Assembly (NCBI GenBank): GCA_026120185.1 | Contig: JANUWF010001217.1 | Coordinates: forward strand, 1,207,001-1,271,000 | DNA from: Voacanga thouarsii | Lineage: Eukaryota > Streptophyta > Magnoliopsida > Gentianales > Apocynaceae | Direction of reading: 5' to 3' | DNA: 64,000 nt | Shown here: positions 1-10,475 of the stretch, in pieces | How positions within the stretch are numbered: position 1 is the stretch's first letter | Layout of the letters: every line of letters starts with the position of its first letter | Position numbers and translations under genes: made by a program | Notes under the pieces: model-generated | Told to the model about the DNA's origin: nothing | The model's database searches: none | Seen by the model: the letters and a program-made list of their open reading frames with translations, nothing else

Positions 1-1229
1 GGGAAGAAAGGAAGAAGTTAATAGAAGACATGACGAGACATCCGATAGAGATTCTCACGGGACAAATGATTTGAACGTACCTTTAGCTACATGGGGACGA
101 AGAGCACTGACAAGAAGACGAAACAAAAGCGGACCGTCAAATGCACCTCCACCTCAAGGGATGGCTCCTCCTGCAGGGAATCCAGACATTGCCACGGCGT
201 TAATGGAGATTGCTCAAGTGATGCAAGGACAACAACAAATTCAGCAAGAGCAGCAATGCATATTTCAAGCCCAAGAAGAGCGGCTCCGAAGGACTTCAAC
301 TGGAACGAGATCTCATTACGAGCATTTAAAGAAAGCCAACATGCCAACGTTTGACGGAGGCGCTGATCCGGAGAAGGCCGAAAAATGGTTAGAAGAAATA
401 GAGCAAAACTTCGAGATTTTAGAAATACCGAATGAAACAAAGTCAAAGGCCATTCTTCCTTTTCTCGTGGGAAATGCACAGAAATGGTGGAAAGGAGCAC
501 AACCTGCCTACTCAAGCGATGGACAACCAATTTCGTGTGATGTATTTAGGAAGGCATTCTTGAATCATTACTTTCCTAACACTTTACGATTGGAGAGACA
601 AAATCAAATTTTCAACTTGGTGCAAAAAGATAGTATGACGGTAATCGAGTACGCAAGTTGATTTAACTCTTCAAGACAGTACGTGCCTTCAGTAATGGCA
701 GATTCTAGACTCAAGACATTACGATTTGTGAATGGATTACAAGCACGAATTCGAGCTAGGATGTCTGCAGTACAATCTACTAACTACGAGGATGCTTACC
801 AACGAAGTCTTAATATCGAGATGGAAATTAGAAGAGGAGATGCGGAGCGAGGTGTTAAATGACAAAATACAGATTACTTTTTGCAAACTCGACTTGTGGC
901 TCATCGGGAGGAAGGACAACGAGGAAAGAGACAAGCACTAATGAGCTTCAACACTAATACCACTACGGGGATACAACATAAGTTATGTGACCATTGCAAG
1001 CGTTACCATGATGGAGAATGCTGATGGAAAACAGGTGTATGTTTCGGTTGTGGGAAGTCCGGTCACAAAGTGCGCGATTGTCTGGAAAACAGGCAGCAAA
1101 TTCAGCCAAAGCCGACTGAAGAAAGAGGAGTTGACACTCAAAAGAAGACCAATGCACGTGTCTTTGCGTTACATCAAAAAGAAGCCGAGGAGGAATCCCA
1201 AAAAGGTGCGATGCATTACGTTTTAGATT
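1..1229 (+). pseudogene. Ty3/gypsy (Tekay-like) gag, decayed, runs in from the left edge
   Basis: Gag structural protein of a chromovirus-type LTR retrotransposon. The reading frame is open before position 71 and reaches a TGA at 659-661. The same frame then resumes and shows the rest of the retrotransposon-gag domain. The gag core lies at about 330-660 (key residues: MPTFDGG, then AEKWLEEIE, then KWWKGA). Past the stop comes an arginine-rich stretch, and then a CCHC zinc knuckle at about 1040-1090 (CFGCGKSGHKVRDC), preceded by a partial second finger (CDHCKRYHDGEC). A second stop falls after the knuckle-like CDHC segment, and another near 858. Only about 230 bases separate the knuckle from the polypurine tract at 1317, so protease, RT, RNase H and integrase are all missing. 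The element is dead or, at best, mobilised in trans. The gag identity is secure; the Tekay assignment is family-level inference from the 3' end. Confidence 0.85.
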
Positions 1230-1316
1230 TTAAGTTATAAATGTATGTTTTGTTTGTGGATACGAATGATTAATAGGTAAGATTAAATGTTAAGTTTCGA
1301 GGCCGAAACTTCTTGT

Positions 1317-1329
1317 AAGAGGGGTAGGA
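1317..1329 (+). other. Polypurine tract before the 3' LTR
   Basis: A purine-rich run (AAGAGGGGTAGGA) lies immediately before the TG of the LTR. It is the usual plus-strand priming site. The preceding text (GAGGCCGAAACTTCTTG) is the kind of sequence found just before the 3' LTR of Tekay/Del-type elements. Confidence 0.75.
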
Positions 1330-2669
1330 TGTAAGACCCGCATTTTTTTAGGAAGTCTTTATTTATATCTTTATTTATAGAGATATTTTAAAATTTGTTA
1401 AGGTAGAATTCTATTGGGTTAATGTTTTAAATAAGTAGGGACCGAATTGAAATTATTTAAAATTTAAGGAAACCATACGATTTATTAAATAGGAAAACCT
1501 ATAGAAAATATCGTTGTTTTCCAATAGCCGTCATCAGGCGCAGAAAGGGGGAGAGAGTGTTCAACTAGGGTTTGAAGGAAAAGAACACCGTAGACTGTAC
1601 AGTTTTCAAACGACGATATTAAGAGGTAAGTGAGAATGAATCTCTTCAATTTTTTGGTGCAAATAATATGATAAAAATATTATTTTGGTTATAAATTCCC
1701 AAATAAAGTATGATATTTTCTCAAAGAATAAGTTTTAATATTGGTTAATGTATGGTGTGTATTTCGGTGTTTGTATTATATAGATGCATGGTTTCGTATG
1801 AATATAATTGATGAATTTGGTTCGATGGATCTGTTTATGTTTCTTTGAATATGATGCCTCAAAGGTGGGCTAAACCTTTTTGAAATAATGTTAAGATTGA
1901 ATTCGTCTTTTTGGATTTATGCAAGACAAAGGTATTAATCTTTTTGGACCACTAAGGCCGGGTTAAACCTTTTTGAATTTTCCTAATTGAATAAATTAAT
2001 TCAGTTAGAAGAAGGTAATGGTTGTATGAATTTGGTGTGAATGAATGTTTCGATATGTTTTGTATTCATGATTGGTTATAATTTTATGGTATGGAGGTGT
2101 TATTCTTAAGATCTTATATGTTCGCCATTAAGAAAAAAAAAAAGAAAAGCTTTTTGTGTCAGAGGGTTGCACGAAAAGCAACCCTCACCAAAATCAACGA
2201 CAACAGAAGGTTCCTGTTTCTGCAAGCTTGCATGAAAGAGGAAAAAAAAAAAAGATGATGACGTCACTAGTGGGTTGCCACATTAGGTTGACTTTTCTTT
2301 TATTATATACAACACTTAGATGTGTATGTTATGGGGGTTATTGTATTTGTTGGATTTGAATTTTAAGAGTAGATAATAAAAATGGTTTGGAGGTATTTTA
2401 AGTGTTCGACATTGTTGTGAGTTGGAAATAAATTGAAATCTCGTGATTTAATTAAGTGTTAGGTGTTTGGGTTGTGACTTAAGATATCTTTGCATGCTTT
2501 TACGAAATTTCTAAGTATACTTATATTAGTTTAGTTAAATTAATTAGTATGCCTAATGTTCAAAACTTATATCTCATGAAAATAATTTGAGATTTATTGA
2601 GTTTTTTTCAAAGGTGATATTCTTTTTAGTATATTATAAGAATGTTTCAAAACTAAATAATTAATAGGA

Positions 2670-2747
<78 letters not shown>

Positions 2748-3223
2748 TGTAAGTGTAATTATTAATATAATGTGCATGTATGTATATTATGTAAGAGTAT
2801 GTAATAAACTTTATTCGAGAGAAGTGATTCATTACTACTTACTGAGCATGTGGTTGGCTCACCCCTTCAATATTTCCTCCTTTCAAATTGTAATGATGAT
2901 CAGTTGTGCAAAAGCCCTTTCTTCTAAGAGTGTGTTAGACGTATAACACGAAGTCGAATTTCAGGATTTTAATCAGTGGCTTATGTTATCTTATTGTCTT
3001 AAGTTCTGCCGATGTTTTTAGTACTCGTTGAGATAAGTGTAAGAATTGGGTTTTATGGGTTTTGATATAAATTCTTTGAGGAAGATTTAATTATGAAATT
3101 ATTTAGTTACTATTTTGGAAGAAAAATGTGTTTTGTTGTTTAAGTTTTGATGTAGGCTTCGTATTATTGGGTTACGACTCGGTGGTACGGCCGTGCCATG
3201 TCTTGTGGGTGCGGGGCGTGACA
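1330..3223 (+). mobile_element. 3' LTR of the Tekay-like gypsy element (1,894 bp)
   Basis: The LTR begins TGTAAGACCCGCA right after the polypurine tract and ends in GGGGCGTGACA, giving TG...CA ends with short inverted similarity (GACCCGC and GCGGGGC). The inner sequence near 2840-2870 (ACTGAGCATGTGG, GGCTCACCCC) resembles Tekay-type LTRs. A long TTA microsatellite sits inside. No 5' LTR or paired copy is in the window, so the ends were chosen from the polypurine tract and the TG/CA rule. A short motif, AACCTTTTTGAA, recurs near 1874 and 1966. Confidence 0.75.
2671..2748. repeat. (TTA)n microsatellite
   Basis: About 26 uninterrupted TTA units inside the 3' LTR. Confidence 0.95.
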
Positions 3224-5104
3224 TTTTAACTATACTGTCATTGAATCGTCACAAGTCATTTTTATTAGTATAAATTAAAAACTCTCCAAAAAAAAAAAAA
3301 AGTTTGGACATTTTGGTAAATGTTCTTTCAATGGCAATTATTGTATTTTATTAATTATATTTTTTGATTTAATCTTTTTTTTTTTATAATCAAGTAACCC
3401 ATGAAGAATTTCTGATACAAAGACCAAGTAAAACAAACTCGTGAATTTGGATGCCACATTTGACCCGATGTTAGATTTATGGATCGTTCTCAATAATTGT
3501 AAGTAACTTGCTATTCTCTATGAGATTGTAGCCTTGACCTTTTATTTCAATAATTGTAAGTAATTTACTATTCTCTATGAGATTGTAGCCTTAACTTTTT
3601 ATTTCCATATTTATTTACATGAATACTGGCATTTGATTTCCATCATGTTTATCTTGCTATTATGTTTTATCAAGTACTTAATTTGTGTATATCTATTTGG
3701 CAAAAAGATTGTGGTATGCCTTCTGATCTTATTATTGTTTGGAAATGAAATTTATCTTTTGTAGGATGATTACAATTCTGATAGGCTTTGCATAATAAAA
3801 TCTTGGTAAAGATAAATACTACTATGCAGGTATTTATTTGGATGTGGAGATTTGGGAGGCAATCCATTTGAAAAATGATGACTATATGTGAACAAATTCA
3901 AGTTTTAGATGGAAGCGAGTATAATTCTCTTAGTTTTTGTGAAGGGTTTGGACTTTTGTTTCTCTTCTTTCTCCCTTGGGTGACTTTCCTCCCACCTTCC
4001 AAGACTTCATCTTTTCCACATTGCATATCTTTGGTTTGATTTTGACCAAAGCTCTTCTCTTTTTTCCACTATTTTCTTAGTCCGCCCCTCTCTTGTCAAC
4101 AAATTGTTAAATTCTTATCCCTTTGAATTTCTTGTCAAGATTTTAGATTCTTTGATGTTGATCTTCATATATTAGTATATACTACTCTATTTTTTTTTTT
4201 ATATTCCTTCTTTATGCGTACTTGATCTGGCCCCTACTCCACTTCTTGTTTCTTTCAATTTGTCCACAATCTTCTAAATTGTTGTTCGCGAAAAAAGATA
4301 GACTTCTTGGACTGTTCATGCCAAATTTGGTTGATCGAAGATGGAGAAAAAAAAGTAAAGAGGAATATTTTCTTGTGTTTGTTTTATACTCTACGCATTA
4401 TAATATACTCACCTAAAGTTTTTAGGATGTAGTATTTTCTCCTATTGATAATAAATGTACTATAATCCATTTATGTAATGTCTATATTTTTATGAAAAAA
4501 AGATAAGAACCAGTATAGCAAGTTATAAAATTTCAATTTCTTTGTAGTTTCTTTTGTAGTATGTTATGATTCAACTTTACAATAAAAAGATATACTTGTC
4601 AAGTTTCGTACACAACTTGCAAGTTCAACAATACGTACAAATAATTATTTTATTATGGTCTTTACTAAAATGAAAGGGATATTTAAAATTGATAATAAAT
4701 ACTTAATATTATTCATATATTATTTTTAAATTTTTATCACTTTTTCTTATAATATTAAAAAATCATAGTAGTCATTTTAAAAAAAAAATTATTAGATCTT
4801 CCCTTATACTACCATATGTTGAAATGATCCAGTTGGTATCTCAATATGCTTTTTGTCTGAATGCCTAGGAGAACCCTTTACTTAATCAATAATAATACCT
4901 TGGTAAAAAAGAAACCCGAAACCTATATATTGCTTAGCATGCAGAATTTCAAAAGCCTTAGCCATGTGGTGCCTTCTTTACTCGCCTAATGAAGCATTTA
5001 AAAAACCTAGGTAACATTTGTAGGCCTTCCTCTCTCACCATCCTTAAGGGCAGTTTGGGGACCAACCCCAACCACCTTCCTCGTCAACCCTGCACCATTA
5101 TTAT
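3224..5104. other. AT-rich spacer, no gene seen
   Basis: No recognisable coding region. Contains a short tandem duplication (3491-3604) and several poly-A/T runs. Open frames here are short and resemble no family I know. Confidence 0.6.
3491..3604. repeat. 57-bp tandem duplication, two copies
   Basis: The units 3491-3547 and 3548-3604 both run from CAATAATTGTAAGTAA to TTTTTATTT/CTTTTATTT and differ at only a few C/T and G/A positions. Confidence 0.9.
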
Positions 5105-5390
5105 TACTCCATCTGTCCCATAATATAAGTCGTTTGACTTAATTTCACACATATTAAGATTCTTAAAAACAAGATGACTTTATATTTTTTCTTCCTAAAA
5201 CACCCCTATTTAAATGTCTTGGAAACAAGAGAATAGAGGAGAGAGAAAGAAAGAAAGGAAAAAAATAATAATAAATAAGGACAAAAATGTAAAAGCAGCT
5301 TCAAAACCTTCTTGAAAAGTCGCCAACGACTTATAATTTGGGACAACAAAAGTAGCTTCAAACGACTTATATTATGGGATAGAGAGAGTA
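5105..5390. mobile_element. Stowaway-like MITE (Tc1/mariner type)
   Basis: The body is 5107-5388 (282 bp), flanked by TA dinucleotides at 5105-5106 and 5389-5390. The left end, CTCCATCTGTCCCATAATAT, is mirrored by the right end (complement CTCTCTCTATCCCATAATAT), and both continue AAGTCGTT. This is the classic Stowaway terminal consensus. It has no coding capacity. A partial inner copy of the right end (ACGACTTATAATTTGGGA) lies at about 5327-5344. Confidence 0.88.
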
Positions 5391-5410
5391 TTATTATTTT
5401 ATTGGAGTTT

Positions 5411-5439
5411 TGGGGGGGGGGGGGTTCATAAGAAGCAAC

Positions 5440-5477
<38 letters not shown>
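5411..5477. repeat. G13 tract followed by (CA)n microsatellite
   Basis: Thirteen consecutive G at 5412-5424, then an AC/CA run from about 5437 to 5477 just outside the Stowaway element. Confidence 0.95.
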
Positions 5478-5479
<2 letters not shown>

Positions 5480-6420
5480 ATATATAACACAGGGAGGCAT
5501 CGGGTACAAATGGAGCTGAAGAAAACTATAAAGAATTCGTGGTCCTCTGTGAGCGCGGACTTGAGGCTTGAGCTATATATAAAATTCGGATTTAGGTGTA
5601 ATTTTTTCTTTTTTCTTTTTTTTAAGGAAATGTGTAATTCTTTTTATTAAAAAATTACAATCGTTATTTTAAAGATAAATATTAAGTAAATCAAGTTACA
5701 TAATTTGTAAACTACATGAGAGATGATAAGATGCTAACAAGTTTATGCCTTTGAGGAATGTTTAAACTATGGGTAGAGAATTTTATCAGTATTCTAATTC
5801 GATTAACTTTTTTAATTAGGTTCACTATTTATTTTATATTTTTTTATACATTATATAGATTTTTCTCGCCACATATAAAGTTGATTTGAGAAAATTTTTA
5901 TAAATATAAAAAATTACTCTGTTTCTGTAAATTTTTCAAATTCAGATTATTATAAAAACTATTAGTATAAGGGATTTTGATTATATGATTTCTATTTTAA
6001 TAATCATTGAAGATTATTTTAAAATTTATTTGTAGAAGGGAGTTTGATAATCTTTAATTGTTATATAGTTTTTATGAAAATATATAAAATCAAAATATAT
6101 AACCATTAAAGATTATAATAAAAATTATTGATAGTAGACATTTAATATAATCAAAATCGCTTATAGGAGATTTACAAAAATAGAGTATTTTTTTCATTCT
6201 TAAGAAGAAACATTCATTGTTTGGATAAGACAAAAGTTGAGATTATTAATTTGCACTCAATAATAATGAGTATATTACATTCACATCTTTTTAAACAGTC
6301 AAATATAGGAGCATCCTATTTAATTCTGGACGGAAGAGTTTTGAAAGGATTTAAAAAAAAAAAACTATTGACAATATTTAAACATTTACTAATACCTAAA
6401 CCGCCATGTCAATAAATAGT
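5478..6420. other. AT-rich spacer, nothing recognised
   Basis: Very AT-rich sequence with no coding signature, no inverted-repeat boundaries and no RNA gene that I can recognise. Confidence 0.6.
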
Positions 6421-6422
6421 AG

Positions 6423-6424
<2 letters not shown>

Positions 6425-6464
<40 letters not shown>
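6425..6464. repeat. (AT)n microsatellite at the Helitron 5' side
   Basis: About 20 AT units. The run overlaps the place where the 5' TC of the Helitron would be expected, so that end cannot be defined exactly. Confidence 0.95.
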
Positions 6465-6466
<2 letters not shown>

Positions 6467-6639
6467 GGAGTTGTAGAAGCTCCTAAGAGAGTCACCTGGC
6501 ATGCTACCTATTGACATCTGGCACTATAAATCTAATTGAAGGGGATTTTTTTTTTTAAAAAAAAAGAAATTTGAAGGGTTTCTTGAACCCTCCCCACTGT
6601 CCCTGTCACTTCCGTTCCCAACTCCTCGAAGCCTTCATC

Positions 6640-6696
6640 ATGTTGGCGAACCGTCTCCTTCAGAAGGCCATCGGATATCATCATCAGCATTCTCAG
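6640..6696 (+). pseudogene. Possible captured first exon, unidentified
   Basis: A 19-codon open stretch starts at an ATG (MLANRLLQKAIGYHHQHSQ) and stops at a GTGCCA that could be a splice donor. The upstream sequence is GC-richer than its surroundings, like a 5' UTR. The short basic N-terminus is reminiscent of some plant WD40/tomosyn-like proteins, but the match is too short to name. It lies just before the CSN6-like repeats. Confidence 0.35.
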
Positions 6697-6711
6697 GTGC
6701 CAACCACCCTC

Positions 6712-7012
6712 TTATTCTTCAACTCACACCTCCAATATTCATTGTGATTCTTCATTTGCTGCTGCTTCGTCACAGCCTTCTGCTCCTAGAGTCTCTAGCG
6801 GCATAATCGGGGTCCAGAAAGGCCGCACGGTTGAGATCTGCAACACTAGGGAAGAACAACCCTAAAATTCTTCAACTCATGCCTCCAATGTTCACGGTGA
6901 TTCTTCATCTTCCGCTGCTTCTTCATTCTGCTCCTAGAGTCTCTGGCGATGTAATTGGGGTCCAGAAAGGCCGAACGGTTGAGATCTACAACGCCGGGGA
7001 AGAACAACCCTA
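6712..7012 (+). pseudogene. CSN6-like fragment, tandemly duplicated
   Basis: Two tandem copies of about 147-150 bp (6712-6864 and 6859-7012). The frame of the first copy reads SSQPSAPRVSSGIIGVQKG and then RTVEICN; the second reads APRVSGDVIGVQKG and then RTVEIYN. This resembles the N-terminal MPN-domain stretch of COP9 signalosome subunit 6, where PRV, IGVQ-R/K-GRTVEI and N are conserved. CSN6 is a non-catalytic MPN subunit of the complex that removes Nedd8 from cullins. Both copies end in the same stop after EEQP, and the second copy has a small deletion that shifts frame at its start. Only about 25 residues support the name, so confidence is moderate. Confidence 0.55.
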
Positions 7013-7140
7013 AAATTCTTCTTCAGGTGGTGGAATTCCACGGAACTGCTAAATTCTAGAAAGTAGGTTGCTTTGGAAGATTTTGCTTCCTGTCTAAAAT
7101 TTTGATTTCTAAATTTGCGAACTAGGAATCGATAAAAGGC

Positions 7141-7359
7141 ATGGGAGAGGTAGATACATCAGCAGACAACAATGAAAAGATTAACAGGTGCTTCATTTGT
7201 GTAGCTATGGAAATCTTATCTGTTGATCTGGTCTTCTGCCAATTTTATTTTATTTTTTGATTAATTTCCAGAGAGGTACCCCAGTTGGTTTCGTTGCTAA
7301 AGGAAATGAAAGAGGGATTAGATACAGTGACGACGAAGATAGAGGCGCTTACTGCGAAG
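7141..7359 (+). pseudogene. Neuroguidin/Sas10-Utp3-C1D family fragment (exons 1-2)
   Basis: Exon 1 (7141-7187) starts at an ATG (MGEVDTSADNNEKIN) and ends before GTGCTT. Exon 2 (7272-7359) follows an AG acceptor, reads EVPQLVSLLKEMKEGL and then DTVTTKIEALTAK, and ends at a clean GTAAGT donor. This matches the N-terminus of plant Sas10/Utp3/C1D-family neuroguidin-like proteins (At1g07840 type), nucleolar factors linked to rRNA processing. The phases join correctly across the intron (an AG plus A codon). The gene stops here, because the next segment downstream is PreP. It is therefore a captured genomic fragment, not a retrocopy. Confidence 0.75.
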
Positions 7360-7449
7360 GTAAGTCATGTTCAAAGTTTTATGTTTTGCTTTCTGAATGT
7401 GAATTAGAACTTAGATAGTGAATGAAAATTTGGGAACTTGCTTCTAATA

Positions 7450-7635
7450 GGATCTTCAAGGACGAGATTCTTCTCCTGCTCTCTACATCGACTAGCGCGG
7501 TCGCGTGTGTATTCTATCTCATCTAAACGATGCCGTTTAGTGTCCAACCTTCACCGGCGCTCACTTCTCTGGAGCTACCTTCCTGTTCTCTGCACTCGCT
7601 TGGCTTCTTCTCATAGCTTGAGCACCCATTTCTCT
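7450..7635 (+). pseudogene. PreP presequence protease, exon 1 fragment (copy 1)
   Basis: After an AG acceptor-like site at about 7449, the frame encodes the arginine/serine-rich organelle-targeting region of a plant presequence protease. Key pieces are RFFSCSLHRLARS, RRCR/KRCRLVSNLHRRSLL, LPVL and LSTHFSH. PreP is a dual-targeted zinc metalloprotease (M16C) that degrades cleaved transit peptides in mitochondria and chloroplasts. Only targeting-peptide sequence is present here. At about 7635 the frame passes without a stop into a KNL2-like segment. The last 65 bases are repeated at 9226-9290, where the PreP exon continues. Confidence 0.7.
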
Positions 7636-8749
7636 CATGAGAGTGAAATTCGTCTTCTTCCTTCTGCTCTTTTAAAGGTTTGCTTGAAGGATGGGTGGTT
7701 GGTGAAGGCCGAAAAGGAATTCGAGGGGAAGCGACTCGCGGTTGCTGGAATCACAACTCGAGAGTAAATCCTATTCTCTTGGTGCTATAATTTTTTTTTC
7801 ATTTTTTTCCCACGGGAAAGTTCTTCACTTACTATATTGAAGTAGTTCTGCATTTTTTTCCCCTGTTGTTTTTGAAACTTTTGTGTTATTCAGCACATTC
7901 TTTTATCTATATTTCCAATTGTGTGCTAGAATTTCAGCAAGGAATGACATTGGAGCAGTAAAATGGTTTTCAGGATGGATGATAAGTTTGTGTGTTTGGC
8001 TTTTTATTTTTTTTTTAACTCTATTTACAAGTTTCGAGTTTTCGGGGAAAGCAGATGTGTAATGATATGAATGAGTAACTTAACACATTGGAGTTAACCT
8101 CTTGTTATTAATTGGAGGATTAGGAGACTTTACAATTGCATGCTGTCTAAGCAGTTGAATCTCCGTTACTTTGAAACAATTGGTATGAATATGTTAGATG
8201 AAGACGGTTGGATTTCAGTCTCAGGGGTTTCATTTGTGAATGCTTTGGCTCAAACCTGATGTCTCAAATATGTTATTGTTGCTTTTGTTTTTTCCTCCCC
8301 CACCCCCCGTCCTCCTCTGTGTGAGAATATTGTTGCTGCACTTGCATGCTTTTGAAGAATGTAAAGGCATCTTGCTTACCTTATCATCTTTTCCCTCTTA
8401 ACGTGTAGTCATAATTGCAAAATTATATTGTTCAACAGCATGTTCTCTCACCCATCAGTCTTGCAGATAAGTGTTTTGCTTTTGTATTGGCAATGGGTCC
8501 ATTCTACTACATTTAGATTTTCCACTTCCTAAATTTGATTAAGTTCTTGGATTTGCATGATGGGCGTTTCTTCTTTTAATTATTTGGTCTATGTTTTGCC
8601 TTAGGAAACAAGCTCTGCAAGTTTTTTCCTCTGCACCAATTCTCAAGAGATATGATGTGTTTAACCTTGAGACTGTTGATGGAATATGTGTTATCATTGA
8701 AGGCTTCATGAACAAGGCTCGAATTGAAGAAAATGGATTTCCATCTAAG
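7636..8749 (+). pseudogene. KNL2 SANTA-domain fragment (two exons with intron)
   Basis: The first exon part ends at 7763 (WLVKAEKEFEGKRLAVAG, ITTR) before a GTAAAT donor. The second exon, 8605-8749, follows a TTAG acceptor (VFSSAPILKRYDVF, then GICVIIEGF, then ENGFPSK) and ends at GTATGTG. The split codon GA+G joins in phase. This is the SANTA domain of plant KINETOCHORE NULL2 (M18BP1-type), which helps load centromeric histone CENH3. The next conserved exon is not found downstream, and the rest of the protein is absent. The exons are nearly undamaged, which suggests recent capture. The upstream junction with PreP exon 1 lies at about 7635. Confidence 0.8.
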
Positions 8750-9225
8750 GTATGTGAAGAATTTACTTGAGTGATGTCTAAGATTGCTCTGTCTTTGAAC
8801 CTCTTATAAGTTTTTGCAGTTAGTGGTATTGAGTGATGTCTAAGATTGCTCCTGTGTTACTTATCTATCAAAGTTTGAATGACTGTCATGTTTACTAAAA
8901 TAGATTCACAAAGACTTCTTACAAATGGAGTGGAATTGGTTAGTTTTGGCATCTCATTTGTGTGCGCTAACAAGTTCACACATAAAGATTTTCTCACAGT
9001 GTTAGGATGTTTGTATTGATAGGAACATTTAAGTTACTAGAGTTCTAAAACATGAAGAATTTAAGCTTCTTGGTAATGTTCATGTGGAAATATTTGTTTC
9101 AGCATGGCTGCTACTGTAGCAGCAAATAGGGTGCCCTCCATCTCCCTTTGGTCCATATTTCCTGCCTATGTTGTCATTTAGCAAAATAAGCATTTCTTTT
9201 GGGTGAAGTTGAGATAACAATTCCG

Positions 9226-9648
9226 AAGCTACCTTCCTGTTCTCTGCACTCGCTCGGCTTCTTCTCATAGATTGAGCACGCATTTCTCTCCCCTATCTAT
9301 CAGAGCTATTTCTACTTCCGCTCCACAATCCGGCAACTGATTATGATGATAAGACTAATCGTGTTGCTCAATTGTTGTTTTTTTTCCCCGTCTCTGCAAT
9401 TGGAATCTGCGTTTGTTTTTGTATCCGTGGTAGCTGAGTGAGTTAACTCGGGGTTGTTTTTAAGAGGTGCTTGGTGCCGACGATGATGTTGTAGAGAAGC
9501 TTGGTTTTGAGAAAGTTTCGGAGGAGTTCATTGAAGTGTGTAAATCCAAAGCTGTTCTGTATAAGCATACAAAGACTGAAGCTAAAATCATGTCAGTTTC
9601 CAATGACGATGAGAACAAAGTATTCGGCATTGTTTTCCAGACACCACC
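9226..9648 (+). pseudogene. PreP presequence protease, exon 1 end and exon 2 (copy 2)
   Basis: 9226-9290 repeats 7572-7635. Unlike the first copy, it then continues with the natural end of exon 1 (about 9291-9353; SIRAISTSAPQS, then YDDKTNRVAQ after a small frame change). Exon 2 follows a TTTTAAG acceptor and runs from about 9465 to 9648. It reads EKLGFEKVSEEF, then CKSKAVLYKHTKT, then SVSNDDENKVFGIVFQTPP, and ends at GTAAGT. This is the conserved N-terminus of mature PreP just before the region that leads to the inverted zinc-binding motif. The catalytic exons are missing. Confidence 0.82.
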
Positions 9649-10475
9649 GTAAGTAGTAGCAGCGGTAGCAATTCCGTGCATTTTTTACAAGTTTGTCTGC
9701 CTACAGCATAATCAATTATTGTTCATTTCTATATTATTCATATTGTTCATGAACCAGCCAGTTGCATTGTCCTTCAATGTGAATTTATATAGCGACAAAA
9801 TGATAATATCAAGATTAGCCTTAAAAAGAAGTGGGAGGGAAAAAAAAAGCAATGAGAAAGGATGATTAGATCGTGGTTTATAGATTGGTGTTGTCTTTTA
9901 GTTGCCAAAGATTTGAATAAGAGTGAATACAAATTCTATTTTTGCCTTTCAATTGCTACGAGATATTGTGTTGTCCAGGTTTATGTCTTTACTGAGATGT
10001 GCGACACAGGATACATACATATATTTGCAAAAAGTGGGTTGAGAGAGTTAAATTAGAAATTATAGAGGACTTTCAGATAGTTTGGCAATTGGCATAGTAA
10101 AGGGAACAGAGGATGCTAATTTGAATAGAATGCATTATTTTTAATCAGCTGATGGAGATACTTTGGTTAGTTGATGCTATTAAGAATTTTGTGTTATATT
10201 CAAAAAATAAAGATAATTTGAAGAGAATTAATGTTAGATGCTAGTATTCTTTTCTTAGTTTCTATTTATGAGTTGTTTTCCCTGAGAGCCTAACGCAAGG
10301 AAATATTCTATTCATTTATGTATTTTGGCAAGTTAGAATTATTTTCTGAAAATATATTCTTAAAAAAAAAGAAAAAATTTAAATGCATATGTAACTATTA
10401 AAATCCTTCTATCAAATACATCAAAAATTAAATCTCATAATGTATTTATAATTTTAAAAAAATAAATATATTTCT

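Noticed and set aside
5206..5490. A minus-strand frame with a Cys/Val repeat
   Set aside because: Produced by the (CA)n microsatellite and the Stowaway element.
7141..9648. A functional multi-exon gene
   Set aside because: Exons come from different protein families in sequence, and each family's later exons are missing.
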